This document shows positions 46,063 through 54,214 of a DNA stretch of 64,000 bases, in pieces. Position 1 is the stretch's first letter. Each line of letters begins with the position of its first letter. The DNA lies in assembly GCF_038096165.1 (NCBI RefSeq), contig NZ_CP151076.1:5019501-5083500 (forward strand), read 5' to 3'. The notes beneath the pieces are model-generated. The model saw only the letters and a list, made by a program, of their open reading frames with translations, ran no database searches and had not been told where the DNA came from. The position numbers and the translations under genes are program-made. Source of the stretch: Pseudomonas sp. G.S.17. GTDB taxonomy: Bacteria; Pseudomonadota; Gammaproteobacteria; Pseudomonadales; Pseudomonadaceae.

Positions 46063-46140
46063 AATACGCTCGCGAAGACGCAAATAGATCCAGCACATTC
46101 TCTTGGTCTGGATATTGTCTTCGCGAGCAAGCTCGCTCCC
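46063..46140. repeat. REP-type palindrome at the right border of the Tc locus
   Basis: TCGCGAAGAC (46070-46079) is inverted as GTCTTCGCGA (46117-46126); GAGCGA/TCGCTC arms lie outside and hairpins lie inside each half. It lies between tccC and the DJ-1/PfpI gene. Confidence 0.75.
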
Positions 46141-46150
46141 ACACACTCAG

Positions 46151-46732
46151 TCAAAGCTTGATTTCAGTCCCCAGCAACACCAGAAATCCAGCCAGCCACG
46201 CAGGATGTGCAGGCCATGCCGGCGCGGTCACCAGGTTGCCTTCGGTGTGCGCGGCGGTGACGTCGATGTCCATGAACGTACCGCCGCTCAGACGCACTTC
46301 AGGCGCACAGGCCGGATAGGCGCTGCATTCGCGACCTTTGAGAATACCGGCCGCCGCCAGAATCTGCGCGCCGTGGCAAACGGCTGCGATCGGTTTATGC
46401 GCTTTGTCGAACGCTCGCACCCACTCAAGAACGGTGTCATTCAAACGCAGGTATTCCGGCGCACGGCCTCCGGGAATCAGCAAGGCGTCGTAGTCCTGAA
46501 GCGTGACCTTGTCGAAGTCGTGATTCAGGGCGAAATGATGCCCCGGTTTTTCGCTGTAAGTCTGATCGCCCTCGAAGTCATGAATCGCCGTGCGTACCGT
46601 CTGCCCGGAACGTTTGCCAGGGCAGACCGCATGCACGACATGCCCGACCATTTGCAGAGCCTGGAATGGCACCATCACTTCGTAGTCTTCGACGTAGTCG
46701 CCGACCAGCATCAGGATTTTCTTGGCAGCCAT
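46151..46732 (-). CDS. DJ-1/PfpI-family protein
   Basis: 193 residues from the second of two adjacent ATGs (46732), at seven bases from AGGAG; the first, 46735, is four bases from it. Flavodoxin-like fold with [20 protein letters not shown], the nucleophile-elbow glutamate region, [17 protein letters not shown], and the catalytic Cys in [14 protein letters not shown] near 116-129. The family includes peptidases, deglycases and chaperones; the activity here cannot be told. Stands alone beside the Tc locus, first gene of the resumed backbone. Confidence 0.85.
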   Translation of the reverse strand: MAAKKILMLVGDYVEDYEVMVPFQALQMVGHVVHAVCPGKRSGQTVRTAIHDFEGDQTYSEKPGHHFALNHDFDKVTLQDYDALLIPGGRAPEYLRLNDTVLEWVRAFDKAHKPIAAVCHGAQILAAAGILKGRECSAYPACAPEVRLSGGTFMDIDVTAAHTEGNLVTAPAWPAHPAWLAGFLVLLGTEIKL

Positions 46733-46844
46733 CATCGTTCTCCTATTGGGTAGTGAAGCCAGTATCGGCCAATGTAGAAAGGCGTGGTAACAGCCTAGTA
46801 CTACAAGAGCAGAAGTCGATGTTGGCTGACCTCAACGGCCTGCC

Positions 46845-48002
46845 TCAGTTACGCCGGTCCAGCGCATTGACCACCAACCGATCAACCCAGCCCCAGATGC
46901 GTTGCTTGACCCGACTCCACAACGGTCGGCTTTTCCAGGCGTCGAGGGTGATTTCGGTACTCACCGCAAAGTCTTTTTCAAAGCTGGCGACCACATCGTT
47001 GGTCAACCCGGAATCCAGCGCCTCAAGGTTGGCTTCAAGGTTGAAACGCAGGTTCCAGTGATCGAAGTTGCATGAACCGATGCTGACCCAATCATCAATC
47101 AGCACCATTTTCAGGTGCAGGAAGCACGGCTGGTACTCGAAGATTTTCACCCCGGCACGCAGCAGGCGCGGGTAATAGCGATGACCGGCGTAGCGCACCG
47201 ACGGATGATCGGTGCGTGGCCCGGTGAGCAACAGGCGCACATCGATACCGCGCTCGGCCGCCTTGCGCAGCGAACGCCGGACTTTCCAGGTCGGCAGGAA
47301 GTACGGCGTCGCCAGCCAGATGCGTTTGTGGCCGCTGTTCAACGCGCGAACCAGGGATTGCAGAATGTCCCGATGCTGTCGAGCATCGGCATACGCCACA
47401 CGGCCAAGCCCTTCTCCCGACACCGGCACCTTGGGCAGACGCGGCAGGCCGAAGTTTTGCTCCGGACGCCAGGCCGTGCGGTGTGGGTTGGCGTGGAACT
47501 GGCGGTCGAACAGCGCTTGCCAGTCGATGACCAGCGGCCCGACGATCTCCACCATCACCTCATGCCATTCGCTGGCGTCCTTGCTCGGGTCCCAGAATTC
47601 ATCGGTGACGCCGGTCCCGCCGACCACTGCCAGTTCCTTGTCGACCAACAACAGCTTGCGATGGTCGCGATAGAAGTTGCGCACACCGCGTCGCCAATGG
47701 ATGCGGTTATAAAAGCGCAGGATGACCCCGGCGTCGGTTAGCCGTTTGCGCAGGCTCAAGGTGAATGCCTGCGCGCCGAAGTCATCGAACAGGCAGCGCA
47801 CGATGACGCCACGCTGCGCCGCATCGATCAATGCGCGGACCACGGCTTCGGCACAGGCGCCAGCCTCCACGAGGTAAAGCTCAAGCTCGACTTGCTGCTG
47901 CGCGCCGTCGATGGCGGCGATCATGCGCGGGAAGAACGCCGGACCGTCGATCAGCAACTTGAATTGGTTGTCCTTGCGCCAAGGAAAGATTGCCCCGGCC
48001 AT
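46845..48002 (-). CDS. clsB: cardiolipin synthase B-type phospholipase D protein
   Basis: 385 residues. Two PLD active-site motifs: DHRKLLLVDKELAVVGGTGV near 113-132 and HLKMVLIDDWVSIGSCNFD near 297-315 (HxKx4D). The architecture without N-terminal membrane helices and the length match ClsB (YbhO). It makes cardiolipin from phosphatidylglycerol at the inner membrane. The start ATG overlaps the yceI stop (TGATG), so it is the last gene of an operon. Confidence 0.88.
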   Translation of the reverse strand: MAGAIFPWRKDNQFKLLIDGPAFFPRMIAAIDGAQQQVELELYLVEAGACAEAVVRALIDAAQRGVIVRCLFDDFGAQAFTLSLRKRLTDAGVILRFYNRIHWRRGVRNFYRDHRKLLLVDKELAVVGGTGVTDEFWDPSKDASEWHEVMVEIVGPLVIDWQALFDRQFHANPHRTAWRPEQNFGLPRLPKVPVSGEGLGRVAYADARQHRDILQSLVRALNSGHKRIWLATPYFLPTWKVRRSLRKAAERGIDVRLLLTGPRTDHPSVRYAGHRYYPRLLRAGVKIFEYQPCFLHLKMVLIDDWVSIGSCNFDHWNLRFNLEANLEALDSGLTNDVVASFEKDFAVSTEITLDAWKSRPLWSRVKQRIWGWVDRLVVNALDRRN

Positions 48003-48583
48003 CAGCGAGCCGTGAAAATCAGAACAGCGCCAACGGGAACCGACAGGCTGATGGCGGATAATCCAGCCACGCTGCGCAAGGTCTTGAGGCCGGGCACCAG
48101 ATCGAAGTCCTGGGCGTGCATGACCAGCGGTTCAAGGGTCACCACTTGAAAGCGGCGTTGATCAAGGCGCGTGGCGAGCAACTCGGCGTTGTAACTGTGC
48201 GTTTTGCCATGCAGCTGAACGGTCAGCGGCAAGCGCAATTCCAGCTGCGCGCCCGGCGCCAGGTCGTTGATCGGCTGCAAATTCAGCTGGGCGTTGATGC
48301 GCGCGGCGGGGAATTTCTCCACCTCAAACAGCGCGTCGCGAATACGCTCATCGCGCAGGGCAATGCCAGTACTCACCGATTCCAGCTCGACTTCCAGCTC
48401 GGCCACACCTTGAGGATCGACTTTGCCGTGGAGCGTGAGGAAGCGGTGGACTTCAGCGGTGTCGGCATTTTTCGTGGACGTGAACGACAGTCGTGACGAC
48501 TCGTTATCCAGATACCAGTTCGCCTGAGCGGGAAGCGCGAGCACGGCCAAAAAGGCCAGCAGCAGGCGGGTGGTGGTGTGCAT
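48002..48583 (-). CDS. yceI: YceI-family periplasmic protein
   Basis: 193 residues from the ATG at 48583 (GGAG six bases upstream); the frame to 48640 is extension. A signal peptide HTTTRLLLAFLAVLALPAQA with cleavage after Ala near residue 21 is clear. The YceI lipocalin-like barrel follows (WYLDNESSRLSFTSTKNADT, VELESVSTGIALRDERIRDA, FPAARINAQLNL). The family binds isoprenoid or other lipids in the periplasm. Coupled to clsB. Confidence 0.87.
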   Translation of the reverse strand: MHTTTRLLLAFLAVLALPAQANWYLDNESSRLSFTSTKNADTAEVHRFLTLHGKVDPQGVAELEVELESVSTGIALRDERIRDALFEVEKFPAARINAQLNLQPINDLAPGAQLELRLPLTVQLHGKTHSYNAELLATRLDQRRFQVVTLEPLVMHAQDFDLVPGLKTLRSVAGLSAISLSVPVGAVLIFTAR

Positions 48584-48665
48584 GCAAACTCCAGATGCGC
48601 AATGAGGAAGCAACCTTACCGCCTGTCTGACAGCTGGCAAACCGCTATGTTCGCCGCACGGGTCA

Positions 48666-49004
48666 TCAAGGTATCTGCGGCACCAGCCGACAGCCCTGCC
48701 GCTCGCCTTGCCAGACGGCGCTGCTGCTGCGGCCCAGGCCGCTGGCGGTCACTCGTTTTTCGCCTGCATCGTCAGTCAAGGTACTGGGTACGTACTGTCT
48801 GACGTAGACGCGGCAATAGTCGGCGGAATTAAGCACGACGTAGCGACAGGAGCAATACTCTTTGGCGGTGTAGGCGCTGATGATGCCGGGGAATGCGTTC
48901 AGGGCGACGCGGTTTTGCCAGGCCAGTGCCGCCACGGCGAACAGGATCAACAGCAGCAGGCTGCTGAAGGGGCGGCGGCGGATGAAATGTCGGCGCGTCA
49001 TCAT
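48666..49004 (-). CDS. single-pass membrane hypothetical protein
   Basis: 112 residues. An Arg-rich N-terminus (TRRHFIRRRP) and one hydrophobic segment SSLLLLILFAVAALAW form a signal anchor. The exported part has four or five cysteines (EYCSCRYVVL, ADYCRVYVRQ, GCRLV), so disulfides are likely. Overlaps the serine hydrolase stop by ATGA, hence translationally coupled. No family recognised. Confidence 0.65.
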   Translation of the reverse strand: MMTRRHFIRRRPFSSLLLLILFAVAALAWQNRVALNAFPGIISAYTAKEYCSCRYVVLNSADYCRVYVRQYVPSTLTDDAGEKRVTASGLGRSSSAVWQGERQGCRLVPQIP

Positions 49005-50107
49005 TGGCCGTCCTTTTCGCCGAAGGCCGCCAGGGCGAGCTTGAGCAGTTGATCGTGGTCATAACTGCCATCGCGATCATCGGCGTAACGCACGATCACC
49101 AACCCTGCGCTGGGAATCACATACAACGCCTGCCCCCAATGCCCCAGTGCTGCGAATGTATCGGGCGGCGCGTCCGGCCATGGTCCGTTCGCACCCTCCA
49201 ATGTGCGATTGAGCCACCATTGCCCGCCGGGGATTTCAGCGCCGGGAGTTATGTTCAGTCCGGCAAATGGCGTCAGCACGAACTTCACCCAGGTTTCGGG
49301 TAATAGCTGTCGATCATTCCAGCGACCGTTGCGCTGCATCAGCAAGCCGATGCGCGCCAGGTCGCGGGCGGTCATGTAGACGTAGGACGAACCCACGAAA
49401 GTGCCAACGCCATCGGTTTCCCACACAGCATTGCGAATGCCCAGTGGCTCGAACAGCGCGGTCCAGGGGTAATCAGCGTAAGCCTGCGCGCCGACCATGG
49501 TTTTCAGGGCGGCTGACAGCAGGTTGCTGTCGCCGCTGGAATACAGAAACGAAGTGCCCGGCGCTTGCCCGCGTCGGTGCTCGGCGGCGAAGCGCGCCAT
49601 ATCGCTGCGGCCACGGGTGTAGAGCATGGCCACCACCGAAGAATTAAGCGGCGCGTATTCGTAGTCTTCCTGCCAGTCCAGCCCGGAAGCCCAGTGCAGC
49701 AAGTCGCGCAGTTTGATATCGGGATGGGTCGTCATGGGCGGATAAAACTTCGCCACCGGATCGTCCAGCTGAAAGCGCCCTTCCCCGAACGCCACGCCCA
49801 CCACAGTTGCCAATACGCTTTTGCTGATCGACCAGGTCAGGTGCGGCGTGGCAACCGTGGTCTCGCCTGCGTAACGTTCATAGATCACCTGACCGTTACG
49901 GATAACCAGCAACGCGTCAGTGCGGACACCTTTGCGCTCGGCCTCGTCGCGGGCCGGGAACGCATAGTTTTCCAGCGTTTCAAGCCCCGCAGTTCCGGGA
50001 GCGGGATTGACTGACCAATGCTCCGCCGGCCAGTTTTCGGCGTTGGCTGAAACCGCATGAATGCTGATGAACAGCAGCATGAATAAACAGAGAAGCCGAC
50101 GAGGCAT
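49001..50107 (-). CDS. serine hydrolase of the beta-lactamase / NylB type
   Basis: 368 residues with a signal peptide (RRLLCLFMLLFISIHAVSA). The class C-like motifs are SISK near residues 93-96, YSSGDSN near 191-197 in place of YxN, and a terminal GHWGQ in place of KTG, as in 6-aminohexanoate-dimer hydrolase relatives. It is probably a periplasmic esterase, amidase or peptidase rather than a resistance enzyme. First gene of the operon with the 112-residue protein, yceI and clsB. Confidence 0.82.
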   Translation of the reverse strand: MPRRLLCLFMLLFISIHAVSANAENWPAEHWSVNPAPGTAGLETLENYAFPARDEAERKGVRTDALLVIRNGQVIYERYAGETTVATPHLTWSISKSVLATVVGVAFGEGRFQLDDPVAKFYPPMTTHPDIKLRDLLHWASGLDWQEDYEYAPLNSSVVAMLYTRGRSDMARFAAEHRRGQAPGTSFLYSSGDSNLLSAALKTMVGAQAYADYPWTALFEPLGIRNAVWETDGVGTFVGSSYVYMTARDLARIGLLMQRNGRWNDRQLLPETWVKFVLTPFAGLNITPGAEIPGGQWWLNRTLEGANGPWPDAPPDTFAALGHWGQALYVIPSAGLVIVRYADDRDGSYDHDQLLKLALAAFGEKDGQ

Positions 50108-50193
50108 GGGACCGACCTTTTGCAGAGTCCGGGAACTCTAGCAGCGGTTCATGACAGAGAGCGGAGGCGGAAAATCCTCATAGGAGGCTTGCT

Positions 50194-50254
50194 GTAGGAC
50201 CGGCTTTAGCCGGGAGGGCAATTGATGCCTTCGCGACTAAAGTCGCTCCTACGG
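50194..50254. repeat. REP-type palindrome pair upstream of olsB
   Basis: TGTAGGACCGGCTTTAGCCG followed by GGA starts at 50194, and the partner half CGCGACTAAAGTCGCTCCTA ends near 50252. Each half has its own hairpin (CCGGCTTTAGCCGG; GCGACTAAAGTCGC), and TAGGA/TCCTA ends are inverted. Same sequence type as the 113-bp array at 55.4 kb. Confidence 0.75.
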
Positions 50255-50273
50255 GGAAAACGGTACTCCGCCC

Positions 50274-50302
50274 CCGTCACACAACCATCACCAAAGCGTC
50301 AC
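50274..50302 (+). promoter_or_regulatory. possible Pho box upstream of olsBA
   Basis: Three 7-mers at an 11-bp period, CCGTCAC-ACAA-CCATCAC-CAAA-GCGTCAC, resemble the PhoB direct repeat (CTGTCAT with 4-bp spacers). They lie about 105 bp before the olsB start. Phosphate-limitation control of olsBA is known in P. aeruginosa; the match to the consensus here is only partial. Confidence 0.35.
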
Positions 50303-50404
50303 GGTCATGACACGGCGTCTGCCTAGCCTGCATAAGTACAGCAAAGCGCTTGGCCATTTCAGCCCATCGCCCGCACTTGCAGGGCTGGCTCACGGAGACT
50401 TCGC

Positions 50405-51160
50405 ATGACCCAGATCGCTCGTATTCGCGACACCGCTAACGACCGCCGCCTTCAGGCCGAACGCCTGATCGGCAGCAAAGCCTTGCAGGAAGCACAGGCT
50501 CTGCGTTTCAGTGTGTTCAGCGGCGAATTCAACGCCAAGCTCAAAGGCGCGGAATTGGGCCTGGATATGGACGACTACGACGTGCATTGCTCGCACATCG
50601 GCGTGCGTGACTTGAGCACCGGCAAGCTGGTTGCAACCACCCGCCTGCTGGATCACAAAGCGGCCAATACCCTGGGCCGTTTCTACAGCGAAGAAGAGTT
50701 CAGCCTGCACGGCCTGAGCCATCTGCAAGGCCCGATCCTGGAACTGGGTCGCACCTGCGTCGATCCCGCCTACCGCAACGGCGGCACCATCGCGGTGCTG
50801 TGGAGCGAACTGGCCGAGATCCTCAACGAAGGCGGTTACAGCTACCTGATGGGTTGCGCCAGCATCCCGATGCAGGACGGCGGCATTCAGGCCCACGCCA
50901 TCATGCAGCGCCTGCGCGAACGTTATCTGTGTACCGAAAACCTGCGCGCCGAACCGAAAAATCCACTGCCTTCCCTGGATCTGCCGAGCAACGTGATCTG
51001 CGAAATGCCGCCGCTGCTCAAGGCCTACATGCGCCTGGGTGCAAAAATCTGCGGCGAGCCGTGCTGGGACGAAGATTTCCAGGTGGCCGACGTGTTCATC
51101 CTGCTCAAGCGCGACGAGCTATGCCCGCGCTATGCACGCCACTTCAAGGCGGCAGTGTGA
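50405..51160 (+). CDS. olsB: ornithine N-acyltransferase OlsB
   Basis: 251 residues of the GNAT-related OlsB/hemolysin-like family: [20 protein letters not shown] near 33-52, [15 protein letters not shown] near 114-128, and [15 protein letters not shown] near 152-166. It transfers a 3-hydroxyacyl group from acyl-ACP to ornithine to give lyso-ornithine lipid on the cytosolic face of the membrane. Its stop overlaps the olsA start (TGATG), as in PA4350-PA4351. Confidence 0.88.
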   Translation: MTQIARIRDTANDRRLQAERLIGSKALQEAQALRFSVFSGEFNAKLKGAELGLDMDDYDVHCSHIGVRDLSTGKLVATTRLLDHKAANTLGRFYSEEEFSLHGLSHLQGPILELGRTCVDPAYRNGGTIAVLWSELAEILNEGGYSYLMGCASIPMQDGGIQAHAIMQRLRERYLCTENLRAEPKNPLPSLDLPSNVICEMPPLLKAYMRLGAKICGEPCWDEDFQVADVFILLKRDELCPRYARHFKAAV

Positions 51161-51948
51161 TGAGCCGCACGCGCGGATACGCGCGAGTTGCCAGAGTCTT
51201 GCTGGTGATTGCCCTGGGCCTGACGATTGCCGGCGCGTTCTCCTTGATGGAGCGCTTGCGGATCGGTAACTCCATGGCTCGCCGCCAACGCTGGAGCCGC
51301 TGGTTCATGGCGCGCCTGACCAACGCCCTGCCGTTTCGCGTCACCGTGAGCGGCGAGTTGCCACGTCAGCCGATGTTGTGGGTCAGCAATCACGTGTCAT
51401 GGACCGACATTCCGCTGCTCGGCATGCTCGCCCCGCTGTCATTTCTGTCCAAGGCCGAAGTGCGCACCTGGCCGGTGGCCGGTTGGCTGGCGCTGAAAGC
51501 CGGCACGCTGTTCATTCGTCGCGGTTCGGGTGACAGCCGTTTGATCCAGCGGCAGATGAGCAATCATCTGCAAAAGAACAATGCACTGATGATCTTCCCG
51601 GAAGGCACCACCACCGACGGCCGCAGCCTGCGCACCTTTCATGGTCGCCTGATGTCCAGCGCCATCGATACGGGCGTGCCGTTGCAACCGGTGGCGATTC
51701 ACTATTCGCGCAATGGCAAACCCGACCCTATCGCGCCATTCATTGGCGATGACGATCTGCTTTCCCACCTGCGCCGCTTGTTCGCCAACGAGCAAGGTGA
51801 TGTGCATATCCAGTTGCTCAAGCCGATCGCGACACTGGGCCAGGAACGTGCCGCGCTAGCCTTTCAAGCCCAGCAGGCTGTTCAAGTAGCGTTATTCGGC
51901 GAGATCGCTCAACCGACCGAACTGTCCCGTCCCGCCAGAGCAGCCTGA
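51160..51948 (+). CDS. olsA: lyso-ornithine lipid O-acyltransferase OlsA
   Basis: 262 residues from the ATG at 51160; the open frame upstream is only overlap with olsB. One N-terminal membrane helix (about 10-32), then a PlsC domain with motif I NHVSWTDIPLL near 73-83 (HX4D), FIRRGSGDSR, and FPEGTTTDGRSLRTF near 147-161. It adds the second acyl chain to make ornithine lipid, a phosphorus-free membrane lipid. Overlaps the convergent acpH gene by 40 bp at its 3' end. Confidence 0.88.
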   Translation: MSRTRGYARVARVLLVIALGLTIAGAFSLMERLRIGNSMARRQRWSRWFMARLTNALPFRVTVSGELPRQPMLWVSNHVSWTDIPLLGMLAPLSFLSKAEVRTWPVAGWLALKAGTLFIRRGSGDSRLIQRQMSNHLQKNNALMIFPEGTTTDGRSLRTFHGRLMSSAIDTGVPLQPVAIHYSRNGKPDPIAPFIGDDDLLSHLRRLFANEQGDVHIQLLKPIATLGQERAALAFQAQQAVQVALFGEIAQPTELSRPARAA

Positions 51949-52505
51949 GCAAAATCCTGCAGCACGGGATAAAACTCAGCGAAGTCGGCGCTCAACGGCT
52001 GGTACAGCGCCTGCAGTTCCTGCATAGCGCCCGCCAGCCCTTGAGGTCGTGACAAACGCCGGGAAATCCCCGCCAGCACTTGCTCCACCACGGCAAAATC
52101 CCGATACGAACTCAACCAGTCCTGAGCGGCCATGCGCGGCGCAATCAGCGCCAGGCTGCCGGGTAATTCCGGTTCGGCAGCGAGCACGCCATACACCTTG
52201 CGCGTGAATGTCTCCAACGGCATATCGGCGTAGCGCAGCCAGTCCCTGGCCAGGCAATGGTCGAAAAACACATCAAGGATGATCCCCGCATAACGCCGTC
52301 GTCCGGCAGGAAAACGCGCAATCGCGTCTTTGACCAGCGGATGGCTGTCGGTGAAGGCATCAATGCTGCGATGCAACTGGATGGCATCGGCCAGCTCGTC
52401 CGGAAAACGCCCAGCCAGAGGCCCTTTGACGAAATCGCCATACAGGCTGCCGAGTAATTGCGGCGGACGTTGACCGCCGAGGTGCAGATGCGCGAGGTAA
52501 TTCAT
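51909..52505 (-). CDS. acpH: acyl carrier protein phosphodiesterase
   Basis: 198 residues from the ATG at 52505 (MNYLAHLHLGGQRPPQLLGS). HD-type AcpH family with LYGDFVKGP and DVFFDHCLARDWLRY. It removes 4'-phosphopantetheine from holo-ACP. The 3' end overlaps olsA on the other strand by 40 bp, and the start is divergent from pyeR. Confidence 0.88.
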   Translation of the reverse strand: MNYLAHLHLGGQRPPQLLGSLYGDFVKGPLAGRFPDELADAIQLHRSIDAFTDSHPLVKDAIARFPAGRRRYAGIILDVFFDHCLARDWLRYADMPLETFTRKVYGVLAAEPELPGSLALIAPRMAAQDWLSSYRDFAVVEQVLAGISRRLSRPQGLAGAMQELQALYQPLSADFAEFYPVLQDFAQAALAGRDSSVG

Positions 52506-52541
52506 GCCGCCAGCGTACGCCCGGAAGCGCCCGGCAGACAA

Positions 52542-52650
52542 ATATCGTTATAACCCGATATAGCGTTTTATCCAGTCCTCAGCAGAAAATCATATTTGTA
52601 TATCGCGAAATACCAATATAAAGTTCGCTCCATCGCGATATAGCGCTATA
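52542..52650. promoter_or_regulatory. clustered palindromes upstream of pyeR (likely PyeR operators)
   Basis: ATATCG-N8-CGATAT at 52542-52561; TATATCGCGAAATA at 52599-52612; ATCGCGAT at 52632-52639 joined to the perfect 12-bp palindrome TATAGCGCTATA at 52639-52650. All share a CGATATA core. They lie in the 162-bp acpH/pyeR divergent region. ArsR-family proteins bind AT-rich inverted repeats at their own promoters, and PyeR is reported to repress itself through a palindromic motif. Confidence 0.65.
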
Positions 52651-52667
52651 CCCATATTGAGAACGAA

Positions 52668-52982
52668 ATGCCTATCGACCTCGACGAAATAATAAAAGCC
52701 CTGGCTCACCCTGTTCGCCGTGAAATCCTGGTGTGGCTCAAAGATCCCCTCACCTGCTTTCCCGATCAGGAGCACTCCACGGAGAACGGTGTCTGCGCCG
52801 GTCAGATCGACCAACGTGCGGGCCTTTCGCAATCCACGATTTCTGCCCACCTGGCGACGCTGCAACGCGCCGGCCTGATCAGCAGCAAGAAAGTTGGCCA
52901 ATGGCACTTCTTCAGACGCAACGAAGAGGTCATCCAGGCCTTCGTCGACGCGCTGCTGCTGGAACTGAAAAAGCCGTCCTGA
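52668..52982 (+). CDS. pyeR: ArsR-family repressor PyeR
   Basis: 104 residues. Winged HTH with IDLDEIIKALAHPVRREILV at the start and the recognition region GQIDQRAGLSQSTISAHLAT near 45-64, then GQWHFFRRNEEVI. There is no metal-binding Cys pair of the ArsR (CVC) type, so metal sensing is unlikely. Placed with an MFS gene and xenB exactly as the P. aeruginosa pyeR-pyeM-xenB operon, which modulates biofilm formation. Confidence 0.85.
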   Translation: MPIDLDEIIKALAHPVRREILVWLKDPLTCFPDQEHSTENGVCAGQIDQRAGLSQSTISAHLATLQRAGLISSKKVGQWHFFRRNEEVIQAFVDALLLELKKPS

Positions 52983-53019
52983 CCCGCCGCCCCAACACTA
53001 TTCAATCAGGAGACGCCTC

Positions 53020-54186
53020 GTGCCTCTTTCACTATTAATTCTGGCCTTGAGCGCCTTTGCCATCGGCACCACCGAGTTCGTCATCATGGGCTTGCTGCCT
53101 GATGTGGCGAGTGATCTGGGCGTTTCGATCCCCGGTGCCGGCTGGCTGGTGACCGGTTATGCGCTGGGCGTGGCGATTGGCGCGCCGTTCATGGCCATGG
53201 CCACCGCCAAACTGCCGCGCAAGGCTGCACTGGTCACGCTGATGGGCATCTTCATCATCGGCAACCTGCTCTGCGCGATTGCCAGCGACTACAACGTGCT
53301 GATGTTTGCCCGGGTGATCACGGCGTTGTGCCACGGTGCGTTCTTCGGTATCGGTTCGGTGGTGGCTGCGGGGCTGGTTCCGGCCAATCGTCGCGCTTCT
53401 GCTGTGGCGCTGATGTTCACCGGCTTGACCCTGGCCAACGTGCTGGGCGTTCCGTTGGGCACGGCATTGGGTCAATACTCAGGCTGGCGCTCGACATTCT
53501 GGGCCGTGACCGTCATCGGCGTGATCGCGCTGATCGGCCTGATCCGTTACTTGCCGACCAAACGCGACGAAGAAAAACTCGACATGCGCGCCGAGCTTGG
53601 TGCCCTGAAAGGCGCTGGCATCTGGCTGTCGCTGAGCATGACGGCGCTGTTCTCCGCCTCGATGTTCACTTTGTTCACCTACATCGCGCCGCTGCTGGGC
53701 GAAGTCACCGGCATCTCGCCAAAAGGCGTGACCTGGACCCTGTTACTGATCGGCCTGGGCCTGACTGTCGGCAATGTCATCGGCGGAAAGCTGGCTGACA
53801 AGCGCCTGGCCGCGACCCTGATCGGCGTGTTCATTGCCATGGCCGTGATCTCGACTGTGCTGAGCTGGACCAGCGTGGCGGTGATCCCTACCGAAATCAC
53901 CCTGTTCCTCTGGGCCACTGCCGCATTCGCCGCCGTGCCTGCCCTGCAGATCAACGTGGTGACCTACGGCAAGGCGGCACCGAATCTGGTCTCGACCCTG
54001 AACATCGGCGCCTTCAACGTCGGCAACGCCCTGGGCGCGTGGATCGGCGGCAGTGTCATCGCCCACGGCCTTGGCCTGACCAGCGTGCCATTGGCCGCCG
54101 CTTTGCTGGCCGTGCTGGCGCTGATCGTCACCCTGATTACTTTCCGCCAGACCGCCAATCCCGATCTGGCTCCAGCTACCAACTAA
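53020..54186 (+). CDS. pyeM: MFS transporter PyeM
   Basis: 388 residues, GTG start with CAGGAG seven bases upstream. Twelve membrane segments; opens LLILALSAFAIGTTEFVIMG, the signature of the AraJ/YdhP drug-efflux subgroup, and has RVITALCHGAFFGIGSVVAA near 99-118. Probably a proton-driven exporter; the substrate is unknown. Second gene of the pyeR operon, 37 bp after it and 28 bp before xenB. Confidence 0.85.
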   Translation: MPLSLLILALSAFAIGTTEFVIMGLLPDVASDLGVSIPGAGWLVTGYALGVAIGAPFMAMATAKLPRKAALVTLMGIFIIGNLLCAIASDYNVLMFARVITALCHGAFFGIGSVVAAGLVPANRRASAVALMFTGLTLANVLGVPLGTALGQYSGWRSTFWAVTVIGVIALIGLIRYLPTKRDEEKLDMRAELGALKGAGIWLSLSMTALFSASMFTLFTYIAPLLGEVTGISPKGVTWTLLLIGLGLTVGNVIGGKLADKRLAATLIGVFIAMAVISTVLSWTSVAVIPTEITLFLWATAAFAAVPALQINVVTYGKAAPNLVSTLNIGAFNVGNALGAWIGGSVIAHGLGLTSVPLAAALLAVLALIVTLITFRQTANPDLAPATN

Positions 54187-54214
54187 TCATTTGATCATTC
54201 AAGAGGTTTGCACC

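Noticed and set aside
49001..50107. AmpC-type beta-lactamase resistance gene
   Set aside because: The SxxK motif is present, but the YSS and HWG motifs fit NylB-like esterases or amidases better; no ampR neighbour.
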